From Cryptomeria japonica (lineage: Eukaryota > Streptophyta > Pinopsida > Cupressales > Cupressaceae), in NCBI RefSeq assembly GCF_030272615.1, contig NC_081410.1, positions 258,337,533-258,401,532 of the forward strand: DNA of 64,000 nt, in the 5' to 3' direction. Made by a program: the position numbers and the translations under genes. Under the pieces are notes generated by a model. It searched no databases and was not told where the DNA came from. It saw only the letters and a list, made by a program, of their open reading frames with translations. Positions 31,201 through 40,129 of the stretch are shown one piece after another (position 1 is the first letter of the stretch; the number at the start of each line of letters is the position of its first letter).

Positions 31201-34200
31201 GTCATTAAAATTTATAGCTTGAGCCTGATAATGATCAGCACACTGCAAGAAGTTCAACAGATCTGCATCATCTTGAAACACTTGCCAATTATACAAGTTG
31301 TCAGGAACAGATGGTCTCACTTTCATCTCCACTTCAGATATCCCAGTTAGTGTTATATCATTACCTTTTAGTGCAACATTTGCTAGAAAATCTGCCATGA
31401 TGTTCTTTGATCTATCTATCCAGGTTATCTGAAAAGCATCAAAAAGCTCCATGGTATCCCATACAGCATTTCTGTATTGTTTCAGTCTTAAATGCTTCGA
31501 GGCATATCTCTCCTTTACTTGTGAGACTATTAGTTCTGAATCTCCAAAGACACTTATCAACTTGATTCCATGTTTGACTGCTATGTTAAGACCAGTGAGT
31601 AGGGCTTCATATTCAGCAATGTTGTTTGTACATTCAAATAACAACTTGAAAGAATACGTGTAAGTTTCTCCTGTAGGTGAAATAAAAAGGATTCCAGCCC
31701 CACTCCCTTCTTTACTACAAGACCCATCAAAGAACATCTTCCATATTTGACCATCATTTTCAGTTAGACATGACTCAATGGGGATCCACTCTTTAAATTT
31801 AGGTTTTGTCAACTGTACCTGGAAGTTGTCCATGTCAGTTTGTAAAAAACACACTTGGTTCACTGTTCCTTCCATGTCTTCTATGATATATGTGGACCGA
31901 GGCTCCCTGTCAATTTTTATTTCCTGTCCATTTATTGGAATTGTAGCATAAGATAAATCCAGCTGCACATATCCACCAATCATATTCGACCATTGTCTAG
32001 ACAACAACATTCCATAGTTTGGTGGAACATCTACCACCGTGATATCTGTTTTATACGATGCTTCTGGACAGGCTGCTAATCTGAACTCTACATTCTTCAT
32101 GATACCAACCACTGGGACTGATCTATTGTCCATGGCATAGCATTTCCCAAAGGTAGTATCAACTTCCAATCCTAATTCTTTCATCACCCCAACAGGCATG
32201 ACGTTTATGGCTGCTCCTGAATCAATCATACAATTTTTTACCCTTTTGTTGTTTATCACCAAAGTGAGGTAAAATGGGTCTACTTGTGTTGGATTTTTAG
32301 TTATAGTGGACCCTAAGTATATAATTGGAGCCATTTGTTCATTACTGCCACCTGTTGGGACTTCTCGTTTCTTTTCATTAACCTTCCCTTCTTGGACACC
32401 TGAAATCATTTCCAAAGTTTTTTCCCTATATTCAGGAAACCTCATGATTTCCATCAATGGGACAGAGACTTTTAATTGTGTTAGTGCAGCTGAGATATCA
32501 AACGAGGTAGATTGCTGTGATGAAAGAGTTTTTACCGTTTCTTTCCTTTGAACATCAGGACCCTGATTATCATCTTGCCTAGTCTTAGTTGCCTTATTCA
32601 TTTGCTTAAATGCTTCATTGTTTTCTTTCATGAAAAGACTAGCAGGTTTACCTTGTTCTGGGTTCACCATCCTGTTTCTTAAGTCATAAGTCCTTTTTGC
32701 TTGTGCAACAGCATAAGCTGTAATTTTTCTTTTCTCTTCTTCAGTAGGGACTCTGAGTTTGACACTTTCATTTTTGCTGGTGGTCACAGGTAAAACAGAG
32801 TACTGATCAATATTTATAGAGTCCGACCTTCCTTCCTGACTAAATGACATCATATTAATAGTTGAATCATCCACGTGATTTTCATAGCTATCCTCCTCCT
32901 CTTGCAACCCTTTTGCTACTGCACACAAAGAGGAAGCGTGTGGCATATTGCAAGCATAGCACCACATGTCATCGTCTTGAGTATAATTTACTGCTCTTTT
33001 TAAAGGATCTGGAATTTGTTGATTGTCTCTATGGTTCCTTTCTATCGGTTTTCCATCCTTCCATGTAGTGTTGTAAGGCATGTCATGTAGTCTAGGTCTC
33101 TCAGGACGGTAGTATTGCTGCTTCTCTGTTTTGTTTACTCTTACAGATAAATCTTTCAGGGCATTTAAAACTTTGTCAAGCTTATCTTCTTCCCTATTGG
33201 CCTTGGGTGCTTTAGGATTGTACAATCTTGCATCCTCTCTTTTTCCAATCTTACCAGCAGCCTTTCTATTGTTCTCTATAACAATGGCATCTTTCATAAC
33301 ATCTCGGAGATCTCTTGGGTTTCTGGTTCTCAACTCATAGTTTGTTTTGCTGTCATAAGCATTGATATAGTACAGAATGCTCACTTCAGGTACTGGTTTC
33401 ATCCTATTAGGGATTTTGTTCAAAACCCTATTGAATCTTTTGTTAAAGTCAATTACTGATTCATTTTGCTCTTTCTTAATGCTGATGATTTCATGTAAAG
33501 CAAACTCAGGACTATTATGGTCTCCATATTGTTCCAGGAACATTTCTTTGAATTCTGCAAGATTTCTAATGGACGCATCAGGCAACGTTCTAAACCAGTC
33601 TCTCGCATCTTCTATTAATGACTGCATAAACAACCTGATTTTGACATCCTCATATGGCAAACCAAAATCCTCAATTACTGCATCAAATGCTTTGCAATGA
33701 GCCTCACCTGAAACTGCATTACTTCCTGTGAACCTTGGTATTGCTGTCCTGATCTCATTTGGGATGGGATATGGATACACCATCATTCCTGAAAAATCAA
33801 ACTGCCTCATTTGTTCCATATTTATTAGTCCATGCCCTCCATGAGGATTCACGAAGTTCTGGTTCATATTACCATACAAGGGCATTTGGTTTTGATAAGG
33901 AGGAGGGTATTGATTCTGGTGTTGATACTGAAACTGATTAGGGGGTGGATGTTGGTTATAAAATTGACCAGGAGGTGGATACTGATTGTGAGGGATAAAG
34001 CTTGCATGTGAGTTTTGCTGGACTGGTGGTGCACTTGATTGCACATGATCATCCCTTTTGTTACCAAACAGAGGGTTCTCATAAGCTTTGAAATCATTGC
34101 TCTTTGTTCTACCCACTCCCTGAGCATATGTTTTCTTGTAGTTGTTTACATCTTTATTAAAGTCATCCTCACCAACATTTATGCCCAACTTGGCACACAG

Positions 34201-34602
34201 TTCCAAACATTCCTGCGTCCTTCCTGAATCTCTCATTTCAGCAGCTGCCTCCATCATTTGTCTGGTTAAATCTGTAAATCTATCTGCAGGATCTGCCATA
34301 CCTGATCTTGATGGAGGTGGTGTATGTTGTCTGGACTGTGCTTCATGATTTTCAAAACCAGGGGGAATTTGGCATCGCCCCTTTTGAGCTTTATATGCCG
34401 CAACCAAATCTTCGTTCATCGGGCTTGAAGATGTTGTTCTATCTTGTTCCTTCGAGGGCGAGTGTTGGCTACTTTCATGTTTATACTGGTTGTATCTTTC
34501 TCTCATGGAATCATTCATGGGTTCTTTATTTTTGTTCCTTCGTTGAGGGAAATCTAATTGGGATAAAGATTGTCCTTTCGCAACCGATCTTGTCCCGTGC
34601 AT
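28264..34602 (-). CDS. gag-pol: E1 Gag-Pol polyprotein (2112 aa), intact
   Basis: A single ATG-to-TGA frame. Gag core lies about residues 295-420 (DWFRTLPDASIRNLAEFKEM) and a short zinc knuckle CYACNMPHASSLC (C-x2-C-x3-H-x4-C) near 547. Protease MIDSGAAINVM is near 795. An archaeal-type RNase H lies about 955-1075 with FFDGS, NNIAEYEAL, FGDSELI and MADFLA, so all acidic residues are present. RT lies about 1245-1430 with VYQDDL near 1406. Gypsy RNase H lies about 1548-1665, where the first Asp is replaced (FSFAS). Integrase has an H2C2 finger near 1765-1800, a core with GIDFIGE, ISDNG and QAESSNKN, and GPY/F (WIGPYVI) near 2078. Gag and Pol are fused without frameshift or intron. The full frame in a very young copy suggests recent activity. 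Confidence 0.97.
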   Translation of the reverse strand: MHGTRSVAKGQSLSQLDFPQRRNKNKEPMNDSMRERYNQYKHESSQHSPSKEQDRTTSSSPMNEDLVAAYKAQKGRCQIPPGFENHEAQSRQHTPPPSRSGMADPADRFTDLTRQMMEAAAEMRDSGRTQECLELCAKLGINVGEDDFNKDVNNYKKTYAQGVGRTKSNDFKAYENPLFGNKRDDHVQSSAPPVQQNSHASFIPHNQYPPPGQFYNQHPPPNQFQYQHQNQYPPPYQNQMPLYGNMNQNFVNPHGGHGLINMEQMRQFDFSGMMVYPYPIPNEIRTAIPRFTGSNAVSGEAHCKAFDAVIEDFGLPYEDVKIRLFMQSLIEDARDWFRTLPDASIRNLAEFKEMFLEQYGDHNSPEFALHEIISIKKEQNESVIDFNKRFNRVLNKIPNRMKPVPEVSILYYINAYDSKTNYELRTRNPRDLRDVMKDAIVIENNRKAAGKIGKREDARLYNPKAPKANREEDKLDKVLNALKDLSVRVNKTEKQQYYRPERPRLHDMPYNTTWKDGKPIERNHRDNQQIPDPLKRAVNYTQDDDMWCYACNMPHASSLCAVAKGLQEEEDSYENHVDDSTINMMSFSQEGRSDSINIDQYSVLPVTTSKNESVKLRVPTEEEKRKITAYAVAQAKRTYDLRNRMVNPEQGKPASLFMKENNEAFKQMNKATKTRQDDNQGPDVQRKETVKTLSSQQSTSFDISAALTQLKVSVPLMEIMRFPEYREKTLEMISGVQEGKVNEKKREVPTGGSNEQMAPIIYLGSTITKNPTQVDPFYLTLVINNKRVKNCMIDSGAAINVMPVGVMKELGLEVDTTFGKCYAMDNRSVPVVGIMKNVEFRLAACPEASYKTDITVVDVPPNYGMLLSRQWSNMIGGYVQLDLSYATIPINGQEIKIDREPRSTYIIEDMEGTVNQVCFLQTDMDNFQVQLTKPKFKEWIPIESCLTENDGQIWKMFFDGSCSKEGSGAGILFISPTGETYTYSFKLLFECTNNIAEYEALLTGLNIAVKHGIKLISVFGDSELIVSQVKERYASKHLRLKQYRNAVWDTMELFDAFQITWIDRSKNIMADFLANVALKGNDITLTGISEVEMKVRPSVPDNLYNWQVFQDDADLLNFLQCADHYQAQAINFNDFVEQTEGKETLFGHEIIQLKTNKLPRGLVALERTFNAQDVIETKGSAVKESDVEQINLGNEEAPKNVFIGKKLTPTMRQQLIILLKRYKHVFAWSYEDLKAYREDLFQHEIPLKPEAKPFRQKQRPINPTLLPKMREEIIKMKDAGIIEPCRYSTWVSNLVPVRKKNGDIRLCVDFRNLNISSLKDNYPLPNMDNMLQKVTGCELLSMMDGFSGYNQVKVRETEKYKTAFTTPWGTYVYARMPFGLTNAGATFQRAMDVAFSELIDIIMVVYQDDLTAYSKKADDHCEHLEKIFKRALEYGISLNPKKCHFGVEEGKLLGHIVSKEGVRIDPERVAAINEVPIPRTIKAIQSFLGQINFVRRFILNFADIVKPIVRMLKKEAKIDWTEDAIDSFVAIKRAISEAPVLISPDFGKPFMIFSFASCHTIAAVLLQKNSEGYEQPIAYFSKSLSPSEVKYEINEKQAYALVKAVKQFRPYLVGAEVIAYVPNAAVKDIFRQTEVTGKRCKWINQIQEFNIELKISQVIKGQGLAKLMTGTEIEESDVNQVGWEEANFSIEKTSWYTDIMYYLKHLKCPDAMTDSQKRALKLKSARYVIINGDLYWKNRDGILLLCLDNYQADKVLHEMHDGVCGGHFSAKTTAHKILRAGYYWPCVFNDSYRYVRKCEACQKFSSKTKYQGSLPLRPMVTEEPFQQWGIDFIGEISEKSSGGHRWILVATDYFTKWVEAIPTRQATSKVVIKFLMENIITRFGVPARIISDNGMSFRSEEFNNFCDEYGIKISHSSPYHPQGNGQAESSNKNILKIIKKMLGQNKKAWDSKLNLALWADRITVKRSTGKSPFELVYGKRARLPLDNLLPVHRFMIQEEIDVEDPSQERIMQLVELDEVRAEAQRQNIRIQNQIKRLYDKRTSHRKFCVGDWVLMWNARSQDKGKHGKFEALWIGPYVIIDKGGEDSYLLQNATGEVQELPVHGQFLKNFFS

Positions 34603-34698
34603 TGAAATTCTTATTTTAGAGTCGCCACCTCTTGTCTAGAGGACATGAATTGTTTTTATTTCTTCTGAGCTCTTTCCCACAGCAGAGTTCTTACAATT

Positions 34699-34717
34699 TC
34701 CCCAGCAGAGTCGCCAA
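34699..34717 (-). promoter_or_regulatory. E1 primer binding site (tRNA-Arg type)
   Basis: The minus strand reads TTGGCGACTCTGCTGGGGA, starting two bases after the LTR end. It is nearly the TGGCGACTCCGCTGGGGA site that I associate with tRNA-Arg priming in Tat/Ogre elements. Confidence 0.85.
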
Positions 34718-35567
34718 TCTGTTGGGTCTCAAATCAACAGATTGGATGGGTTCTAAGGCAATGCCAACTCCTATGATCAAACCCTCCAATTGACTTGGCC
34801 AACTTATAGAGTGAACCTATTAGTTACTAACTCTCTCTCTTTAGGCTCTGCAGGACCTAGGCGGGTATACCTATTCACTGAATGTCTCCAATAAACAGTG
34901 CTTTTTATAGCAGATATGTTATCCTATTCTGATATCTCCTGACCTTGAAATGGCATGAATTCCTTGAATGGAGATATTGCAGACGAGTTCAAGGTTGTTA
35001 TTTCGCTTTGTGTTTCTTAATTACTCCTGTAGCTATCAAAATAACTAATTGTGAAAATAAACGATGAGTATGACTTGAGATTTAAGCCAGTGCCTTCTTT
35101 ATTGCATGGGTTACAGAGTCATTACAATTTTCTTCAGGGCTTATAGTGCGAATCTGTGAGACAGTTTTTTAACTCATCCCTTATGAACCTGTCAGTTACT
35201 ATTTCTTTCAAAACCAAATGAATGCTTACATTATGTGCTGATTGAGTGAATTTAACCCTACCCTTAAGGGACCAGTCAATTAAGCTTTGCAGGGAACAAT
35301 TACAATCCGCAAGCAAAACTTTTGTTACAACATTATAACATAAAGCATAGATTTGATCTTAAGAATATGAATAACCCTATCTTTATCAGATAATATCACA
35401 GATGATTGCCAAAAGAAAATGAAATAATCCACAACGCATATGCAGGGAAACAATTGATCAAGATTTGTATTCCATTGAAGTTTATACACGAAGACTTACA
35501 GGCTGTTGTTCTTTTGCTCATAATCCTATCTAATAATGTCTCTCCCTTACATTACAAAAACATTCTC

Positions 35568-35577
35568 ATATATATAT
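35568..35577 (-). promoter_or_regulatory. TATA-like box after the LTR gene, E1 5' LTR
   Basis: Same box as at 23987-23996. In the 5' LTR it is placed to drive the genomic RNA through primer site, gag-pol and into the 3' LTR. The start site is inferred, not shown. Confidence 0.5.
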
Positions 35578-35620
35578 GAGGACGCAAGCTTTTCATGAAG
35601 AGACACGTCTTTTCAAAATA

Positions 35621-38600
35621 TTAGTCATCAACTCGAGTGTTTCTAAACTTAAGCAAAAAGAGATTCAAAAGTCCCAAATGATGAATGTAATCATCATCTT
35701 TGAATGTTTTGATTCGAAGTGTTTGCTTTTTTAATTCATCCCCTAGCGTCAGGTACTTGAATATCATCTGGTTGACGGTAGGGGCCATATCCTTACTCCG
35801 ATCAATTTCTGACAAGGCCCAATCCTTGACGCTGACAAGCTCCTTTCGCAAATCCTCCAAGGTTATTACCTCTCCTTCCTTGTAGACAGAGGGCATTCCA
35901 ACGGGTCTTTCATCATCTAATTCTTTTAGATCTCTTCTCAGCATATCTTCGAATTTGACATGACTATCCATATACGCGTTACCCTCAGCCTTTTCTTCTG
36001 GCGTCATGGAATCGCCATTGCTTAGCACCCCCTGCAATCGTGCTCTTAACCGCTCATGCTCTGTTAGCGCCTTCATGGTTCCATTGTAAACTATCCAATA
36101 TGGTTCGACCTGTAAGAGCATGGTGTTAAACCGATGTCCTATGATGTCATTGACCAATTTGTCCATTTTTTGCTGGATATTGTCTGCGCGTTTATTGGCC
36201 TTCTCCGCCTGATATTTCCAGTACAGGGCATCAGAGACGTCATCCAAGCTGCGTCCTGCAGGGTATGAGGTGTATTCGCTGATAGGAGTCCCCGTTTCTA
36301 ATTGCAATACCTTTGCTTGCAGCTTCTGGTTTTCCTCCTTGGACTTTTCATATAATCCCTTGTATGTAATGTTTTCTCTGACCAGAAACTCTGTCTGGTC
36401 CAAGTTCAATCTTGCAACATCCAGATTGAGCTTCGCAGTGACCCTAGGGTCGGTCTTTCCAACCTGATGAACCATGAGGTGCCCAAAGGTTTCTTCTATA
36501 TCCACAATGATTGGCCTCTTCCCTTTTGGATATAGTGCCCACTGTAGGAGAGCCTTCTTGTCTGGATCATATCCAGAGCCTAGGAACAGTTTATCTACCT
36601 CCTGGGGCAATACCTGCTGATTCAAATCTTGCTTCTTCAAAAAACCATCAAATAAGAGTGCTGAATTGATATCCCAACCAGAGAAGATGATCACACCGGC
36701 CTCTTTTAATAGTTTCCTCCCCTTTTCAGGAGTCATATCTTTCATGAGGACATCAATTTCATCCTGTAATCTCTTCATCTGTTCTTCCTCTGGTTTTCCA
36801 GCCATGCTTCGTTTGACATGAGCCCCTTTGTATTGATATAGAAATGAGAGAAATTCCCTAGAGGAGGCGAATCCATCATCAGCAATAAAGTCCTCATGCT
36901 CAGTCATCCTTATGTCAACAACATCTTTGATGTTGATTTCTCCTGTGTCCATGTTCATTTCTGTTTCGAAACCTGGAGGATAATCCTCTCGAGGAGAATC
37001 AGGTGGGATACTACTGGCGGTTGATTTTGGTGACATGTGAGCTAGGGGCTGACTGTCTCTTTCAGTATTAATGAAGCGAAGGAATTGTGAAGGAACTCTG
37101 TGCATAATTTCAGCCTCATGTTGAAGTAGCCTTTTAGCCACCTCCAGAGGATCTTGGATATTTCCAATTAGGTCTCCGTCTATCATTCCCCTTGCCCTTT
37201 TCCATTTGTAGGCCTCCCAGACTAATTCACTCTTTCCTTTCAAAACTTTGGCCTCCTCTCGCTCAAGGTTCTTAATTAAGTCGTCTGGCATTTTGGCCAT
37301 ATGTATCCCAGCTTTGAGTTTCTGTGAGGCTCTGGCAGTTTTTATATATCCTTCGGGATCAAAATTCTCCCTAGGCTCACCCAGAGTCATGCCATAGTAA
37401 TTTAATTTATTCTGTAATAAATGATAACTCTTTGAACTTTTGATAATGAAATCAGAGAAAACTAATAGACCTGGAACAATAGATTGTTTACCAAAATCAG
37501 TTAAATGTTTAGCACTGGCAATAGACAATTGCCTTATAATCTCCAAGCTAGCCACTCTGTCTGGCACCGTAATTGGAAGCATGTGTGGTTGCCCTTCATA
37601 TCCAAATACCCTTATCTCCGTGTGATTATCATGGCAATACCAATCACCCCAATTGTGTTCAATCTGTGATTCTGGAGAGAAATCCTTTGGCCTGAGGAAC
37701 TTCTTAATTTCAGGGGACAAAGTATAATCCCTGCGTTGTCCAAAAGCTGCACTGAGAGGTTTCACAAAGTATTCTTGAAAATGCCAATATTGGTTGTTTA
37801 TAAACCTCTGGTCCCATGCTGATACCCACAGCTGAACCGGCTTCTTTAGACCATTCTTATCATAAGACCTGATGCTGAACTCATCTGGCCAGAAGTTAAT
37901 TTCTTGTCCACAATAAAGAAGAATATGCATTAACATGGAGTATAATGAAAAGTGAACATTCACAAGGTCTCCTTTCATCTTTTCCAGCCCATGATTCAAG
38001 GTATCCGCAACATAAGTAGCAAAATCAAATGACCTAGGGTCTTTTGATTGAATATCAGCACACAGAACCATAATCCCAACATCCATGAGTGGATGAGCCT
38101 CTATGCCTAGTACTTGGGCTGCAGTGTAATATGTATATTTGAAATATGGATGGAAGTGGTTGACATCAAATGGCACTTTGTCACTTTTGCCAAACTGAAC
38201 AAATGACCCACCCACTTTTGGCCTATGAACAGGTAGCCTCCAAGTCCTGTAGATATTCTCCAAACTAAAGAATTCCTGTGAGAGTTTCTTCATATCAATG
38301 CTTTCCTCGACTTCCCAGTCTAGATCAAAGACCATATCAATAGTCTGCTTGTTGATTACTACTAATGTATTCCCTCTGTAATCACATATGGTTTTAGTTC
38401 TCGGGTTGTAGCAATTTACCAGAGCTTTCATTAATTCTACGTCTACAAATACATTCGGAACTGCTAACTTGCCCAAGTTCCTCTTCCACAGATTACTAAT
38501 GGGTTCGGGTGCATCCCTTCTTTTGTAACCAAACAAAAATAACTCATGCCCTCGTATCTCAGTCCAGATGTCTCCTAGATTTTCAAATTTATCCTCTAAT

Positions 38601-38770
38601 CCTTCTTCTTCACTTTTAATCTTTTTGGACCTTACACTAGACGATGGACACTGGTCTAATAAGTCCCGAGTCAAAGCTCTCCCTTCTTTCTTCTGTCTCT
38701 TGGGCTTCTCTTCAGGGTTTAACTCTTTTCCTTTCCTACTCTTTTTAGAAGAAGAAGACGAAGGTTCCAT
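35621..38770 (-). CDS. LTR-encoded protein of E1 (1049 aa), copy in the 5' LTR
   Basis: This frame is identical to 24040-27189 except for one codon near residue 37 (Arg here, Gln there; plus-strand 38653 c against 27072 t). Domains are as in the 3' copy: basic N-terminus, a globular region with EALV/INKQTIDMVF-type motifs, an acidic linker and a coiled-coil C-terminus. This copy lies upstream of gag and would need a promoter in the first ~940 bp of the LTR; a minus-strand atataaa at 39545-39551 and the TCGATGA array are there. Two copies of one gene per element is a direct result of LTR residence and keeps both copies identical at each transposition. Confidence 0.88.
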   Translation of the reverse strand: MEPSSSSSKKSRKGKELNPEEKPKRQKKEGRALTRDLLDQCPSSSVRSKKIKSEEEGLEDKFENLGDIWTEIRGHELFLFGYKRRDAPEPISNLWKRNLGKLAVPNVFVDVELMKALVNCYNPRTKTICDYRGNTLVVINKQTIDMVFDLDWEVEESIDMKKLSQEFFSLENIYRTWRLPVHRPKVGGSFVQFGKSDKVPFDVNHFHPYFKYTYYTAAQVLGIEAHPLMDVGIMVLCADIQSKDPRSFDFATYVADTLNHGLEKMKGDLVNVHFSLYSMLMHILLYCGQEINFWPDEFSIRSYDKNGLKKPVQLWVSAWDQRFINNQYWHFQEYFVKPLSAAFGQRRDYTLSPEIKKFLRPKDFSPESQIEHNWGDWYCHDNHTEIRVFGYEGQPHMLPITVPDRVASLEIIRQLSIASAKHLTDFGKQSIVPGLLVFSDFIIKSSKSYHLLQNKLNYYGMTLGEPRENFDPEGYIKTARASQKLKAGIHMAKMPDDLIKNLEREEAKVLKGKSELVWEAYKWKRARGMIDGDLIGNIQDPLEVAKRLLQHEAEIMHRVPSQFLRFINTERDSQPLAHMSPKSTASSIPPDSPREDYPPGFETEMNMDTGEINIKDVVDIRMTEHEDFIADDGFASSREFLSFLYQYKGAHVKRSMAGKPEEEQMKRLQDEIDVLMKDMTPEKGRKLLKEAGVIIFSGWDINSALLFDGFLKKQDLNQQVLPQEVDKLFLGSGYDPDKKALLQWALYPKGKRPIIVDIEETFGHLMVHQVGKTDPRVTAKLNLDVARLNLDQTEFLVRENITYKGLYEKSKEENQKLQAKVLQLETGTPISEYTSYPAGRSLDDVSDALYWKYQAEKANKRADNIQQKMDKLVNDIIGHRFNTMLLQVEPYWIVYNGTMKALTEHERLRARLQGVLSNGDSMTPEEKAEGNAYMDSHVKFEDMLRRDLKELDDERPVGMPSVYKEGEVITLEDLRKELVSVKDWALSEIDRSKDMAPTVNQMIFKYLTLGDELKKQTLRIKTFKDDDYIHHLGLLNLFLLKFRNTRVDD

Positions 38771-39068
38771 AGTTACAGCAAATAAGAGAGACAATACTTA
38801 CTTGGTAAAATGCTCAACTCTTCTGGTTATCGTTTGCAAATCTCTGCAAGTTCTTCACAGCCTTCAATCTCTTGGCATCGATTTGATTCTTACGAAAATT
38901 CACTCAGCTTAACTGTAATTGAATGGGCAACTTGCGTATAGTTAATGTTCTGGATCTGTAACGGCTACTCAAGTGTTTTAAATTTAATTGCAGATGTGAC
39001 ACTTTTCAACTGGGCTTTTAATTCCTTCGCGGGAAGTACAGTCCGCTCAAAGTGCGCGCGTTTCGAAT

Positions 39069-39589
39069 TATCGATGAAACCCTTGCCTTCGGCCGAGTGT
39101 TCGAATCTTCCATCGAAAGCTTACTTTCTTCGATAATACTGTTTCGGTGAAAAACTTACGTCGAGAAGCCGCTTTTAAGACTCATCGAAATTACTTTTTC
39201 ATCGATGGTCTCCCTTTTCGACAAATTGCTCGTGAGTTTCATCGATGCCATACTTTCGATGAGTTTCTTTCTTCGATGAAGGCTTATGAGTGTTCATCGA
39301 TATCCCCCTTTTCATCGATATCCCTTTTTATCGATGAAACAGCCTTTCTTTTGTTCGACACCACGTTCATCGATGAGACTTGCTTTTCGATGAATGCCTC
39401 TTGAGTTTCCTTGGTAACGATGTTTCTTCGAAATCACCTCTTGTCTTTTTGCTTTTATCCTTTTCGATGAAACATGGGGTATCGATGAGCGGTTTCTTGC
39501 GTTCATCGAAGGTAACTTCTTACCGAAACACCTTTGCTTAGCGCTTTATATGCCCTGTGTCGATGAAAACGCTCTTTCGATGAAACCTC
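39069..39589. repeat. Array of TCGATGA/TCATCGA motifs in E1 LTR (5' copy)
   Basis: Same array as at 27488-28008, here upstream of the 5' LTR copy of the LTR gene. Candidate enhancer or leader element; no binding factor is assigned. Confidence 0.85.
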
Positions 39590-39714
39590 TCCTGCAGTGC
39601 TCGACACAGCTTACTGGCCGAAATATCCATTAGTCTTCATGCTTATGGAAACATATAGTATTATTTTTTATTTTTATTATATTTTTTCTTTTTTTTAAAA
39701 AATAGTGCTCAACA

Positions 39715-39901
39715 AAGCTTTCTAAAATATTGAATTAACGCTACAAAACTCCTTGCCTCAATCACAATGAAATTCTTGGATCACTTCAAAATGGATTCCA
39801 CTTTTAGTATTTGTTTGTTAACTTTTGATCTTAGACTTAGACAACTATTTGATGTATTTGGTGACTTCCCTCTTACCAAGTTAACTGAATATTTGCCTAT
39901 G
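39715..39901 (+). repeat. Host tandem unit 2, piece between E1 and E2
   Basis: These 187 bp match unit 1 at about 21718-21955 (caatcacaatgaaattcttggatcacttcaaaatgg) and include the E1 right TSD (39715-39719) and E2 left TSD ctatg (39897-39901). Minus-strand reading gives the same decayed gypsy RT text as unit 1. Confidence 0.88.
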
Positions 39902-40129
39902 TGTTGTGCATTGCACACGCTCCTTGTCGCCAACAGGATCCCCCTCTTGTTGGTTTTTAGCCTTCGCCCTGTTGAGTTCTACGCAAGGTGTCTCGTGTCT
40001 TTTTTGAGTGCCCATAATCAGTCCAAAGGACAATGTTGTCATAAGTGCAAGCCTGGGAATCTGCAAGGTGAGTTTATCGCTCAAGTTGAAAACTTTTCAA
40101 AAATCGCTTAAACTGAAGTAAACGCCTAA

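Larger units (their letters stand above)
23139..39714 (-). mobile_element. Giant, apparently intact Ty3/gypsy retrotransposon E1 (16,576 bp)
   Basis: Two 4995-bp LTRs (plus-strand coordinates 23139-28133 and 34720-39714) flank a 6.6-kb interior, with a perfect 5-bp TSD. On the minus strand the order is 5' LTR with a long reading frame, tRNA-Arg-type primer site, a single gag-pol frame of 2112 codons, then the 3' LTR with the same long frame. I found two base differences between the LTRs, near 27072/38653 and 27831/39412, so insertion is very recent. Primer site, size, LTR length and second RNase H point to the Tat/Ogre side of Ty3/gypsy. No polypurine tract is seen next to the 3' LTR. Confidence 0.96.
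34720..39714 (-). repeat. 5' LTR of E1 (4995 bp)
   Basis: The same length as the 3' LTR with a constant offset of 11,581 bp. Ends are TGTTGAGCAC ... ACCCAACA on the minus strand, followed outside by TSD aagct (39715-39719). 34720-35620 is noncoding (R/U5 candidate); 35621-38770 is the LTR gene. Confidence 0.96.

Noticed and set aside
24040-38770. A tandem duplicated host gene of about 1050 aa
   Set aside because: The two copies are parts of two 4995-bp repeats with TG...CA ends, a flanking TSD AAGCT and a primer site, so they are LTR genes of one retrotransposon.
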